Shown: positions 1 to 6,823 of the stretch, piece after piece | Position numbering within the stretch: the first letter of the stretch is position 1 | Layout of the letters: every line of letters begins with the position of its first letter | Assembly (NCBI GenBank): GCA_947487745.1 | Contig: CANKXQ010000020.1 | Coordinates: 1-12,426, forward strand | Length of the DNA: 12,426 nucleotides | Direction of reading: 5' to 3' | Source of the DNA: Spartobacteria bacterium | GTDB lineage: Bacteria > Verrucomicrobiota > Verrucomicrobiia > Chthoniobacterales > Terrimicrobiaceae | Position numbers and translations under genes: made by a program | Notes under the pieces: generated by a model | The model's database searches: none | Seen by the model: the letters and a program-made list of their open reading frames with translations, nothing else | Told to the model about the DNA's origin: nothing

Positions 1-228
1 CCATCGAATTACGATTCGATGATCGCCAAAGTCATCGCCACCGCCTCCAGTCGCACCGCTTGTATCAAACGCATGTCGAGGGCTCTCAACGAATACATGA
101 TCACTGGAATCAAGACCACGATTCCCTTCCAACAAGCGATCATGCACAACGAGTCCTTCCGACAAGGCAAATACCACACTGGTTTTGTCGAGCAGCTCCT
201 GCGCGACGGCGTGCCGATGATGCGCTGA
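1..228 (+). CDS. accC: Acetyl-CoA carboxylase biotin carboxylase subunit, C-terminal end (5' part outside window)
   Basis: This is the last 75 codons of a gene that enters from the left in frame 1 and stops at TGA 226-228. AccC catalyses ATP-dependent carboxylation of biotin on AccB, the first step of malonyl-CoA formation for fatty acid synthesis, in the cytoplasm. The visible part starts with NYDSMIAKVI, matching the conserved YYDSMIGKLI block of the biotin carboxylase C-terminal domain. It continues through RMSRALNEYMITGIKTTIP, matching the family pattern RM-ALxExxIxGIKTN, and ends with a helix close to the usual AccC terminus. The ATP-grasp core is not in the window. A related carboxylase such as a pyruvate or propionyl-CoA carboxylase subunit is possible, but ending shortly after this helix favours stand-alone AccC. 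The next gene is convergent. Confidence 0.9.
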   Translation, partial: PSNYDSMIAKVIATASSRTACIKRMSRALNEYMITGIKTTIPFQQAIMHNESFRQGKYHTGFVEQLLRDGVPMMR

Positions 229-252
229 GGTTCTTGCGCGCTCCCAAGCTCA

Positions 253-266
253 GCCTTTCAAAAGGC
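253..266 (+). terminator. Weak hairpin in the accC/nagB convergent gap
   Basis: GCCTT-TCAA-AAGGC forms a 5-bp stem with a 4-nt loop 25 nt after the accC stop. No T tract follows, so it is at best a weak or factor-assisted terminator. The rest of the 114-nt gap between accC and nagB shows nothing I recognise. Confidence 0.25.
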
Positions 267-342
267 GTGAATGGTCTCTGATCCAGCACGCTCGCTGTAT
301 CTCGAGAGACGCCTTTATCAATTTAATCTCTGCGGCATGTCA

Positions 343-1113
343 TCAGATGACTTGCCAGGCGGGTTTGTTGTCGAAGACCCAGCGGTAATAGTCGGTGCGG
401 GTGAGTTCGGATGCGGCTTCTTCATCGAGGCAGAAGATGGCAGAGCGGTGGAGTTGGAGCGCGGAGGCAGGGTTCATCGAGGTGATTGGGCCTTCGACGG
501 CTTGAGCTATCGCTTGGGCTTTGTTCTTTCCCGTGGCGAGGAGGACGGTTTTGCGGGTGTCGAGAATGGTTCCGATACCCATGGTGATGACATGGAATGG
601 CACAGCGTCCTCGCTGCCGAAGAAGCGGGCGTTGTCCTTGCGGGTGCGGGCTGTGAGCGTTTTGATGCGGGTGCGGGAGGCGAGAGAGGAGGTCGGTTCG
701 TTGAAACCGATATGGCCGTCTGTGCCGATTCCAAGCAACTGGAGGTCGATGCCGCCTGCTGCGCGGATTTTTTCCTCGTAGCTTTGACAGAATGATTCCG
801 GATCTGCCGCCATGCCGTCTGGGATATGGATGTTTGCAGAATTGATGTTCACATGCCGGAAGAGATTTTCGTGCATGAAGGCGTGGTAGGACTGAGGATG
901 GTCGGCTCCGACGCCGATGTATTCGTCGAGATTGAACGAGGTGATCTGCGACCAATCGAGGTTTTGCTCGATGAGTTGTTTGTAGAGTGGCACTGGGGTT
1001 CCGCCGGTGGCGAGTCCGAGAACCGCATTGGGCTTGGTGCGGATGAGGTGGGTGAAGAGGCGGGCGGCCATTCTGGCGGCCGATTCAGCATTGGGTTGGA
1101 TGGTGGCTTCCAT
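343..1113 (-). CDS. nagB: Glucosamine-6-phosphate deaminase
   Basis: 256 aa, close to the 266 aa of E. coli NagB. The enzyme converts glucosamine-6-phosphate to fructose-6-phosphate and ammonia, feeding amino sugars into glycolysis. Visible landmarks are the phosphate-binding LGLATGGTPVPLY (residues about 32-44), FNLDEYIG with D63 (the catalytic Asp72 of E. coli), and GIGTDGHIGFNEP (128-140) with D132, H134 and E139, matching Asp141, His143 and Glu148. The catalytic set is therefore complete. ATG 1113 is the first start that keeps the conserved N-terminus. No SD precedes it; the upstream bases are pyrimidine-rich (CCCACCCT). It lies downstream of the PIG-L deacetylase gene, whose frame runs through the first 265 nt of nagB, so translation by coupling or as a frameshifted fusion is possible. 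The frame upstream of the ATG is also open for at least eight codons. Confidence 0.93.
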   Translation of the reverse strand: MEATIQPNAESAARMAARLFTHLIRTKPNAVLGLATGGTPVPLYKQLIEQNLDWSQITSFNLDEYIGVGADHPQSYHAFMHENLFRHVNINSANIHIPDGMAADPESFCQSYEEKIRAAGGIDLQLLGIGTDGHIGFNEPTSSLASRTRIKTLTARTRKDNARFFGSEDAVPFHVITMGIGTILDTRKTVLLATGKNKAQAIAQAVEGPITSMNPASALQLHRSAIFCLDEEAASELTRTDYYRWVFDNKPAWQVI

Positions 1114-1982
1114 AGGGTGGGATAAAAATAAGGATTCAGAGCTGTGCAGACGCTTTCTTCGAAACGGCGGATCGCCTGGCGCGTGAACTCCAACACGCTC
1201 AGCGTGTCGTCCAGAATCAAGGGCGTGAGGTCCATTCCAACGAGAACCTGAGTGGATTCATCGCCTTCGCGTGGCTCGTAAAATGTGGCATTGGCTGAGC
1301 GGCGGCCGGTCACAGCGAGGTCGTAGCGTTTTCCGCCGACGATTTGTGAGGCGAATACAGTATTGAGCCGATGGGCCAGATCGTCGTGGCCGCTCACATC
1401 CATGCGGACTTTTTCCGAGTCGAGCATCCAATCCAAGTCTCTCCAGACTTCGCATCCAATCAGTTGCTTTGGTCGTTCCGCGAGTGGGAGGGCGCGGAGC
1501 GCGTGCAGGAGAGAGGCAAAAACTCCCAAGTGGGTCCTGTGCTTGTCCGCCGGGTTGTGGGTGTAGATCACTTCGGGCTGCGTCGCCTTTAAAACCCTTA
1601 TCAAATCCCCGCGCAGACGGGTGTCGGCGGGATCAGTCACAGAAGAACTCGGGTAGCCGAGTTGAACCATCAATCCAAACTGGCCAATCTCGGCAGCCTT
1701 GTTCTGCTCGCTGGCGCGCGCCTTTCCGAGTTCCTCAGGTGTCATGTGTGCAAAAACCCCACTGCGCGAACTGCCCTTGCCGTCGCTGCAGGTGACTCCT
1801 CCAAACCAGCGGTCGCTACTATCCATGCACTGCACAATGCCGTGGAATGCCATGAACTCCAGATCGTCATGATGCGCTCCCACGCCAAGATGAGTGACCC
1901 GCGAGGCTGCCTCCGGCAATGGGCGGTTGTCCGGGATAAAGATTTGTGCCGCTGTGTTGGAAAGAAGGTCGGAAGACATCAT
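849..1982 (-). CDS. PIG-L/LmbE-family deacetylase, out-of-frame overlap with nagB at its 3' end
   Basis: Zn-dependent PIG-L enzymes remove N-acetyl groups from GlcNAc-type substrates. The first zinc motif is AHHDDLE (residues 36-42 from ATG 1982), a variant of AHPDDE; the second is HRTH (148-151). TCSDGKGSSR (64-73) and the EQNKAA helix (92-97) also fit the family. The domain seems complete by about residue 288 (ending near NPYFYP). The remaining ~90 codons are low-complexity P/S/T text that is just nagB read in the wrong frame. The true protein may therefore end near 1119, or be joined to NagB by a -1 frameshift or a sequencing indel. A second ATG at 1979 and a GTG at 2006 are alternative starts; the AAGGAG motif is too far (about 23 nt) from ATG 1982. 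Next to nagB, a role in deacetylating an amino sugar, perhaps replacing NagA, is plausible but the substrate is not visible. Confidence 0.8.
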   Translation of the reverse strand: MMSSDLLSNTAAQIFIPDNRPLPEAASRVTHLGVGAHHDDLEFMAFHGIVQCMDSSDRWFGGVTCSDGKGSSRSGVFAHMTPEELGKARASEQNKAAEIGQFGLMVQLGYPSSSVTDPADTRLRGDLIRVLKATQPEVIYTHNPADKHRTHLGVFASLLHALRALPLAERPKQLIGCEVWRDLDWMLDSEKVRMDVSGHDDLAHRLNTVFASQIVGGKRYDLAVTGRRSANATFYEPREGDESTQVLVGMDLTPLILDDTLSVLEFTRQAIRRFEESVCTALNPYFYPTLWKPPSNPMLNRPPEWPPASSPTSSAPSPMRFSDSPPAEPQCHSTNNSSSKTSIGRRSPRSISTNTSASEPTILSPTTPSCTKISSGM

Positions 1983-2052
1983 GTTTAAGAAACCAATAAA
2001 TCGCACTCCTTGGGAGCCAGAACTCGAGTCAAAAGCCTCTCATATGAGTTTC

Positions 2053-2079
2053 AAAAAAAACAGCCAGATCAACATCTGG
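2053..2079 (-). terminator. Rho-independent terminator, minus strand
   Basis: On the minus strand CCAGAT-GTTG-ATCTGG (plus 2064-2079) forms a 6-bp perfect stem with a tetraloop, followed by CTG and eight T (plus A8 at 2053-2060). This is a canonical intrinsic terminator. On the plus strand the same stem is followed only by TTATCTTTT, so a weaker activity that way is possible. It lies upstream of the PIG-L gene and in the divergent gap before the transporter gene, with no well-supported minus-strand gene ending there. It may end a leader transcript, a small gene or antisense transcription. Confidence 0.65.
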
Positions 2080-2211
2080 TTATCTTTTGCGCCCTTTGAC
2101 CGTGACTCCTGATGCGCGATGAAGCGTTTCGCGGCGGGCGAGTGCCATTCCACTGGGGGCGAACCCTGATCTTGTGCGGGCAGGTGGGCTCGGCATAGTT
2201 CGTTGACCCAT
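2080..2211 (-). CDS. Candidate small basic ORF ending exactly at the terminator (doubtful)
   Basis: A 43-codon minus-strand frame from ATG 2211 to TAA 2080-2082. The product is basic, with C-terminus RRETLHRASGVTVKGRKR. The stop codon directly abuts the stem of the T8 terminator, the arrangement expected at a real gene end. No similarity is recognised, no SD is seen, and the start overlaps the ATG of the divergent transporter gene by 2 nt. The frame is also open further upstream, but there it only mirrors the transporter gene. It may be the degraded 3' end of a lost gene, a true small protein, or chance. Confidence 0.2.
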   Translation of the reverse strand: MGQRTMPSPPARTRSGFAPSGMALARRETLHRASGVTVKGRKR

Positions 2212-3802
2212 GTTTATTTTCAACGGAGTCATTCTCGGGCTGGGCCTGTTTTTTTTGGGCCTACAGCTCACGGGACAAAATATGCGTGCTCTCAGTGGGG
2301 GAGGGCTTCGCCAGCTAGTGCGCGGGGCTACTGGCACTCCGTGGGTTTCTGGCGTTTGCGGACTCGTGGCGGGAGCCCTCATGCAGAGTGCCACGGCGGT
2401 CACATTTATTCTGGTGAGCATGGTGGGCAGCGGATTGATCAAGTCGGCGTCGGCAAGGGTTATTGTTGTATGGTGCAATGTCGGACTCACGGCGCTGGCA
2501 TTTCTGGCGGCTTTCAATATCCATCCCATTGTAGCTTTCGTGGTCGGTGTTGCTGGCATTGCCATGGGATCCGTGCGGCGCAAACCATGGAACACCATAG
2601 CGGGTGCCGTGCTGGGCGTGGGCATTATCCTTTTCGGCCTGGAACAGCTCGGCGCTGGATTGGCACCGCTGAAAGACGAGGCGTGGTTTCGTCAGGCGAT
2701 CGAAGTTGCGCTTTCATCTCCGCTTCAGGCCTTCGGCATCGGCATCGCGGCGGCCGCCCTGCTTCAATCGAATACCGGCGCGGCAATGGTCTTGATCACC
2801 TTGGCCGCCGGCGGTGCCTTTGGAGTCGCGGAGGCTGCGCCGGCGATTTATGGGACAAATCTCGGGGCGATCGCGCTGCGGGCATTCTTGGCGCGCGGCC
2901 TCAGTGGTTCGGCAATCCGCCTTGTTCGCATGGAAGATTTGTTCTGCGTCTTCAGCGGCCTGCTGATGATGGCATTGTTCTTTTTGGAACGCGCCGGCGT
3001 TCCGCTCGTGCAGGCTTTTGTCTATTCCCTGCACGGTGGGGAAGCCATGCGATTGGCGGCAGTGTTTCTCCTCTCCAATCTGATTCCCGCTGTGGCCTTG
3101 AGCCCTTTTCTTCCTCACTGCGAGTCATTGTTAAAACGATTCTGGCCGAGTGATGCCGCCGAGCGGCCGGATCAACCGAAATTCCTCCGATCCCAGGCGC
3201 TCGCCGATCCTGAGACCGCGTTGGATTTGATTCCCAAGGAACTCGGTCGTCTCTTTGGAAGCCTGAGCTTGGAGAGCAAGGCATCGGTTAACGATTCGGA
3301 TTCGCATGAGATGCCCGCATTCATGCAGCTCGGGGCAGCAATCGAAGGCTTCTGCGTCCGCTTGGCCTCGGAAAACCCGCTCTCTCAAACTCAATCGCTG
3401 CGCCTTCAGCGCTGCCGCGCCTGGTTGCACACGATTCGCCACATCGGCGAAGCATCGGGCGAGCTTGCCGCGTCGCGCGCTGCGTTGCCTCCAAGCGCTG
3501 AGCCTTGTGCCAAGGGGCTTCTGGATTGGATACAGGCGAATATTCTTCTTGGGGCCGATGCCACGGCATCGATGGATCCTCAGAAAATCCAGGAGTTTTT
3601 CGAGTCGAGTAAGCAAAAAGTTCCCGCCGTTCGCGCCATGCGGCAAAGCTTTTTAGAATCTTGTGGGGCCTTTTCTCCAGCGGGGAATCTCGAAATGTCA
3701 TCCCTCGTGGACAACTTCGATATTACCGCCTGGCTCATTCACCGACTTTCCAAGCTGCAGGTGAAGGCGATTCAAGCTGCACCCGGCGCGGTTGGATTCT
3801 GA
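2210..3802 (+). CDS. Na+/phosphate cotransporter-like membrane protein with PhoU-like C-terminal domain
   Basis: 530 aa. The N-terminal ~310 residues hold many hydrophobic segments and the inverted-repeat signatures of the Na/Pi-cotransporter family (NptA/YjbB type). The first is GALMQSATAVTF with Q59-S60, the second AALLQSNTGAAMV with Q186-S187, followed by YGTNLGAIA (214-222), a form of the conserved GTNIGTT. In the first repeat that last element is degenerate (WCNVG, 88-92), and both QSSSAT motifs are altered, so transport specificity is uncertain. Residues ~320-530 are hydrophilic and helical, as in the PhoU-like tail of family members. Likely role: sodium-coupled phosphate (or similar anion) movement across the inner membrane, with the tail sensing phosphate state. 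The ATG follows GTTGACCC, without an SD. Its last 31 nt overlap the end of the convergent gene. Confidence 0.82.
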   Translation: MFIFNGVILGLGLFFLGLQLTGQNMRALSGGGLRQLVRGATGTPWVSGVCGLVAGALMQSATAVTFILVSMVGSGLIKSASARVIVVWCNVGLTALAFLAAFNIHPIVAFVVGVAGIAMGSVRRKPWNTIAGAVLGVGIILFGLEQLGAGLAPLKDEAWFRQAIEVALSSPLQAFGIGIAAAALLQSNTGAAMVLITLAAGGAFGVAEAAPAIYGTNLGAIALRAFLARGLSGSAIRLVRMEDLFCVFSGLLMMALFFLERAGVPLVQAFVYSLHGGEAMRLAAVFLLSNLIPAVALSPFLPHCESLLKRFWPSDAAERPDQPKFLRSQALADPETALDLIPKELGRLFGSLSLESKASVNDSDSHEMPAFMQLGAAIEGFCVRLASENPLSQTQSLRLQRCRAWLHTIRHIGEASGELAASRAALPPSAEPCAKGLLDWIQANILLGADATASMDPQKIQEFFESSKQKVPAVRAMRQSFLESCGAFSPAGNLEMSSLVDNFDITAWLIHRLSKLQVKAIQAAPGAVGF

Positions 3803-4551
3803 GGGCGGCTTTGGCTGACCGGTGGACTCGTGCGCGAGTTATCTTTATTTGGACATTGGACTGCCTGCTCGGCGCTGGCACTGTTCGTGACTTCGGCATG
3901 AAAAAGGGCAGTTAGATGGTTGCTGGTCTCTTCATCATCCAACACACCAAGTTCGCGGAGATCCTTTTCAAAGAGACGAAGGCCCGCGATTTCGTGCACA
4001 GGCAACCATTCGTTGATATGCCTGTGAATCGAGCGCAGGTCCGTGTGGGCGGGTTCTTCATCCTCAATCAAAATCGAGCCATCATGAAACCCTCCGCCAG
4101 AACTCTGCGGTGCGAGCGGCAGCGCCGAGATTTGAATCCAACCATCTGGTCGCATGGAGCGAGTATCACCCGCCAGCCAGAGTAGAACAGCGCCGTCTAT
4201 GAGGCATGTGCGGGCGCGGATGTGCAGACGCGTCTGTGATTCGCGATTTCGCAATTCCTCAAAAAGCATGAGCGCATTGTCGTGGAGAAGAATTCCTGGA
4301 CCAATGAGCTCGATGGTCAAATCCTGCGGCGCGTTTGCCAATGCGCCTTCGAGAATCGCAAGCAGGCGGGCTGGATCCTTCTCGGCGAGATTGAGGTGAA
4401 CCTTCGCATGACTCTCTCGAAGAAGTGGGCTCGCGGTGGTCGGCGAATCGAAGTGGAATTCCGTCTGTGTAGCAGGTCCTTGCTGGGCCTTGTTCTGCAG
4501 GCGGATGAGTTTCAGGGCGGCGCGGAGGCATTGGGTGAGCGTGGTGTTCAT
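3772..4551 (-). CDS. Hypothetical protein, probable catalytically inactive ClpP-fold member
   Basis: 259 aa from ATG 4551; the upstream extension of this frame only overlaps the next gene out of frame. I do not recognise a named family with certainty. By eye the core follows the ClpP/crotonase layout: VHLNLAEKDPARLLAILEGAL (51-71, split here by a helix turn), then LTIELIGPG (78-86) like ClpP's YLYINSPGG, a helix NALMLFEELR (92-101), then CLIDGAVLLWLAGDTRSMRP (116-135) like the ClpP ICIGQAASMGAFLLSAG segment, and DGWIQIS (136-142) where ClpP has RVMIHQP. In this alignment the catalytic Ser is I/D and the His is Ser, so no peptidase activity is expected. No signal peptide is seen. The last ~35 residues are polar and disordered-looking. 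It is 85 nt downstream of the YSC84 gene, possibly co-transcribed. The fold assignment is inference. Confidence 0.6.
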   Translation of the reverse strand: MNTTLTQCLRAALKLIRLQNKAQQGPATQTEFHFDSPTTASPLLRESHAKVHLNLAEKDPARLLAILEGALANAPQDLTIELIGPGILLHDNALMLFEELRNRESQTRLHIRARTCLIDGAVLLWLAGDTRSMRPDGWIQISALPLAPQSSGGGFHDGSILIEDEEPAHTDLRSIHRHINEWLPVHEIAGLRLFEKDLRELGVLDDEETSNHLTALFHAEVTNSASAEQAVQCPNKDNSRTSPPVSQSRPQNPTAPGAA

Positions 4552-4636
4552 TTCAATGCCCAGGCTACCAACCCTGCTCGGACATCCGCTGGGGGAGCAA
4601 CAAAAAAATTCAATTTTTCCCGCCCCTTTTTCCAGC

Positions 4637-5206
4637 TCAGTCCCCAGGCTCGCATTCCGTGATTTTGGTGATATGAACGCCGACATCCAGCATGAGACCA
4701 GTCTGGCTGAATGCGAAGGTGAGGATTCCGGGCCTTTTGTTTGTCGTGGAAGCTGAGTGGGAAAAAATCCCATCTGCGATGACGAGACTTGGGGAACTCC
4801 CGATTTCAAATCCTCGGGAGTCGTAGAGATAGTCCAGCGCGTCCTCATTCATGAAAAAAATCGCATACCCGAATTTCTGGATTCCCAGCTCCAACCCGAA
4901 TGAGAAGCCCGTGAGGTTGTAAAAACTCCTGGCCTTCGTTCTTTCGAAAAGAACACCCGTGGCGGTTTCCACGCCGATTCCCAGCGCGAGTTTTTTGGCC
5001 TCTGGAAATACCAGAATCGCATAGGCGTTATCCACGTTCTCTACGGCCACCCGGCTGTGCCTGAAAAGTCGGCTCAGCGCGCCTCGAGCCTTCTTTTCAA
5101 TCTCGTTCGGTGGGACTGCCTCAGCACGTGGCAAGAACCCGATGGCGAGATACAGCAACAGAAGGACACACACCCATCGTTTTCCAAAAAGGGGCAGAGT
5201 TTTCAT
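4637..5206 (-). CDS. Secreted YSC84/SYLF-domain lipid-binding protein
   Basis: 189 aa. Residues 1-30 are a signal peptide: KR at 9-10, a hydrophobic run (WVCVLLLLYLAIGFL), and a likely cut after AEA at about residue 30. There is no lipobox Cys, so it is probably periplasmic or outer-membrane associated. The mature part carries the YSC84 (SYLF) signature: DNAYAILVFPEAKKLALGIG (59-78), TATGVLFER, then SFYNLTGFSFGLELGIQKFGYAIFF (95-119, split by a loop), and a C-terminal beta segment FAFSQTGLMLDVGVHIT. Members of this family bind lipids or phosphoinositides; the bacterial role is mostly unknown. ATG 5206 is chosen because the frame upstream offers only TTG 5209; GGTGG a few bases upstream is a poor SD. 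It is transcribed toward the ClpP-like gene and divergently from the SDR gene. Confidence 0.85.
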   Translation of the reverse strand: MKTLPLFGKRWVCVLLLLYLAIGFLPRAEAVPPNEIEKKARGALSRLFRHSRVAVENVDNAYAILVFPEAKKLALGIGVETATGVLFERTKARSFYNLTGFSFGLELGIQKFGYAIFFMNEDALDYLYDSRGFEIGSSPSLVIADGIFSHSASTTNKRPGILTFAFSQTGLMLDVGVHITKITECEPGD

Positions 5207-5220
5207 CAAACCACCATGCC

Positions 5221-5281
5221 CGCCGCCGCCTCCTCTAGCCTATGGGGTGAAGTCCTCACGCCTTCCTGCATAACGGCGGCG
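5221..5281. repeat. GC-rich inverted repeat in the YSC84/SDR divergent gap
   Basis: CGCCGCCG (5221-5228) and CGGCGGCG (5274-5281) are exact inverted arms 45 nt apart, with a shorter GTGA...TCAC pair between them. It lies 14 nt upstream of the YSC84 start and 82 nt upstream of the SDR start, where control elements would be expected. It could be a cruciform or leader hairpin. No clear promoter was found in this 157-nt gap. Confidence 0.35.
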
Positions 5282-5363
5282 AGACAAGCCAGGCGAGGGT
5301 TTGCTGATTCATTGATCTCAACAATAGTTGCATCGCTACGGCATCAGGGCGCGTAATAAGGGC

Positions 5364-6050
5364 ATGGCAAATATTCTTATCACAGGTGCGTCGAGCGGGG
5401 TGGGGGGAGAACTGGCGAGGCGGCTCGCAGATCGTGGAGATTCGCTTTTTCTCAGCGGTCGCTCAGAGGATAAACTCAAGAATCTTGGGTTGAACGCCTC
5501 AATTTTTGCAGGCGATCTCACTTCTCTTGGAACAGCAGAGAAGCTTGTCGCTTCTGCCATTTCGGAGTTGGGCTCCTTGGATGTCGTCATTCACTGCGCC
5601 GGGATCGGTCTCATCAAACCAGCTGCCGACACGACAGACGCCGAATTCACGCATGTCATGAATGTGAACACTCGCGCGGCATTTCTACTCGCCCGCGAGT
5701 CCTGCAAAGTCATGGCGGCTGCAAAGAAGGGTCTTTTCATCACGATCCCCGGCATTCTCGGCAAGGCTCCTATGCGTAATGCTTCGGCCTATGTCGCCAG
5801 CAAATATGCGCTCACCGGGATGATCAAATGCTTCGCCCAAGAGTATCAGCGCTCCGGTCTGCGATTCTGCCTCTTCCATCTTGGAGGCATCGACACGCCA
5901 TTCTGGGATCAGATTCAGATGGCCGTTCAGCGCGATAAAATGATTCCTGTCGCGACGGCTGCCGACTTGATTTTACAGGCGATCGATGCGCCGCCGCATT
6001 TGGTCTTGAGCGAGGTGGTGATGCAGCCGGAGAGCCATCAGTTGGTCTGA
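5364..6050 (+). CDS. Short-chain dehydrogenase/reductase (SDR) family protein with altered catalytic Ser
   Basis: 228 aa with a Rossmann fold: the cofactor motif TGASSGVG (7-14) next to the N-terminal strand, a DL at 51-52, and HCAGIG (77-82) in place of the usual NNAG. N102 lies in MNVN, and Y143/K147 lie in SAYVASKYA. The residue 13 positions before Tyr, normally the catalytic Ser, is Gly (G130, in FITIPG where family members have NISS). The usual PG after the sixth strand is GG (174-175). Cofactor binding is likely kept (S/R near 31-33 suggests NADP(H), weakly), but ordinary carbonyl reduction is doubtful. The substrate is unknown. ATG 5364 gives the canonical N-terminus; AAGGG is only 1 nt from it. 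It faces smpB with a 31-nt gap. Confidence 0.85.
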   Translation: MANILITGASSGVGGELARRLADRGDSLFLSGRSEDKLKNLGLNASIFAGDLTSLGTAEKLVASAISELGSLDVVIHCAGIGLIKPAADTTDAEFTHVMNVNTRAAFLLARESCKVMAAAKKGLFITIPGILGKAPMRNASAYVASKYALTGMIKCFAQEYQRSGLRFCLFHLGGIDTPFWDQIQMAVQRDKMIPVATAADLILQAIDAPPHLVLSEVVMQPESHQLV

Positions 6051-6081
6051 GCGCCGCCTGATTTCGGGCCGTGAATGCCGA

Positions 6082-6543
6082 TCAGCGGCCCCGTTTGTTG
6101 AATGCCGCCACTGTCCTTGCTGCCTCGCGGTCCTCGACTCGCTTCTTCAAATCCTGGCGCTTGTCAGAGGCCAGTTTGCCTTTCCCGAGGCCGACTTCCA
6201 CTTTGACGCGACCTTTTTTCCAATACATCCGCAGGGCGGGAATGGTGAGTCCCTCTCGCTCAACGGCAGCGGCGAGTTTGTTGATTTCCGCACGGTGCAG
6301 CAAAAGCCTGCGGGGGCGCTTGGACTCATGCTGCTCGTGACTCGCGCGCTCGTAGGGTTGAATCGCGCAGTCGAAGAGATAGAGGTCTCCGTTCTGGATG
6401 CGGGCAAACGCTCCTTGCATGGAAACAAATCCTGCCCGCAGGGATTTGACCTCCGTGCCTTTCAACTCAACGCCAGCCTCGAATTTCTCGAGAATACTGT
6501 AGTCTCGGAAGGCCTTCCTGTTTGTTGTGATTTCGGAGGACAT
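6082..6543 (-). CDS. smpB: SsrA (tmRNA)-binding protein
   Basis: 153 aa, the usual length. SmpB binds tmRNA and brings it to stalled ribosomes for trans-translation. Seen are NRKAFRDYSILEKFEAG (8-24), the OB-fold signature GVELKGTEVKSLRAG (24-38), the block HESKRPRRLLLHRAEI (72-87), and WKKGRVKVEVGLGKGK (107-122). The basic tail DKRQDLKKRVEDREAAR enters the mRNA channel in known SmpB structures. It follows rpoZ by 30 nt on the same strand, so the two are probably co-transcribed from the rpoZ promoter. The start is preceded by GCATCC, without an SD. No ssrA gene is visible in the short flanking gaps. Confidence 0.96.
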   Translation of the reverse strand: MSSEITTNRKAFRDYSILEKFEAGVELKGTEVKSLRAGFVSMQGAFARIQNGDLYLFDCAIQPYERASHEQHESKRPRRLLLHRAEINKLAAAVEREGLTIPALRMYWKKGRVKVEVGLGKGKLASDKRQDLKKRVEDREAARTVAAFNKRGR

Positions 6544-6573
6544 GGATGCGGCTTGAGGGCCGCCAAGAGCCGA

Positions 6574-6783
6574 TTAGATCGCCTCAGCCAGCTCGGGCGC
6601 AACGATCACCTTGCCCTGGGCGATTTCCTGAAGCGCAATATCCGCGAGGCCCGTGCCCGGATCGACTTCGATGAGTGGACGGCTCCCGGCGTTGAGCTGG
6701 CGCACACGGCGTGAAACCATGTTGATGAGGACCTGCGTCTCGGGAATCATTTTTGAAGCTTCGTCGATGTATTGGGCTTTCAT
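6574..6783 (-). CDS. rpoZ: DNA-directed RNA polymerase subunit omega
   Basis: 69 aa. Omega supports folding of the beta-prime subunit and RNA polymerase assembly. The sequence carries the omega pattern: ETQVLINMVSRRVRQLNAG (residues 14-32), where other omegas have NRFxLVLxAxxRARxL, then DIALQEIAQGKV (50-61), where they have ALREIAxGKI. ATG 6783 is preferred over the upstream in-frame ATG 6837, because the candidate promoter places the RNA start near 6817 and the conserved region begins only after MKAQYIDEA. The bases before it are GATAATTTACCC, with no SD. It is divergent from the rplA-rpoB cluster across 182 nt. Confidence 0.88.
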   Translation of the reverse strand: MKAQYIDEASKMIPETQVLINMVSRRVRQLNAGSRPLIEVDPGTGLADIALQEIAQGKVIVAPELAEAI

Positions 6784-6823
6784 GGGTAAATTATCCGCTG
6801 TTGGTTGAAAGAGCGAATCGCGA

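Noticed and set aside
271..795. 174-codon plus-strand ORF opposite nagB
   Set aside because: The nagB strand contains complete catalytic motifs; this frame has none and reads as Gly/Glu-rich antisense text.
2039..2048. Palindrome CTCATATGAG as an operator for the PIG-L gene
   Set aside because: A single 10-bp palindrome with no promoter recognisable beside it is not enough evidence.
2212..2625. Minus-strand frame continuing upstream of the small basic ORF
   Set aside because: It lies opposite the transporter gene, has no domain and mirrors its hydrophobic codons; only the part below 2211 was kept as a weak candidate.
4599..4622. A/T inverted repeat (A7, TTC, AAT5 region) between YSC84 and the ClpP-like gene as a terminator
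   Set aside because: The stem has no G-C pairs and would be unstable; the genes may well be co-transcribed.
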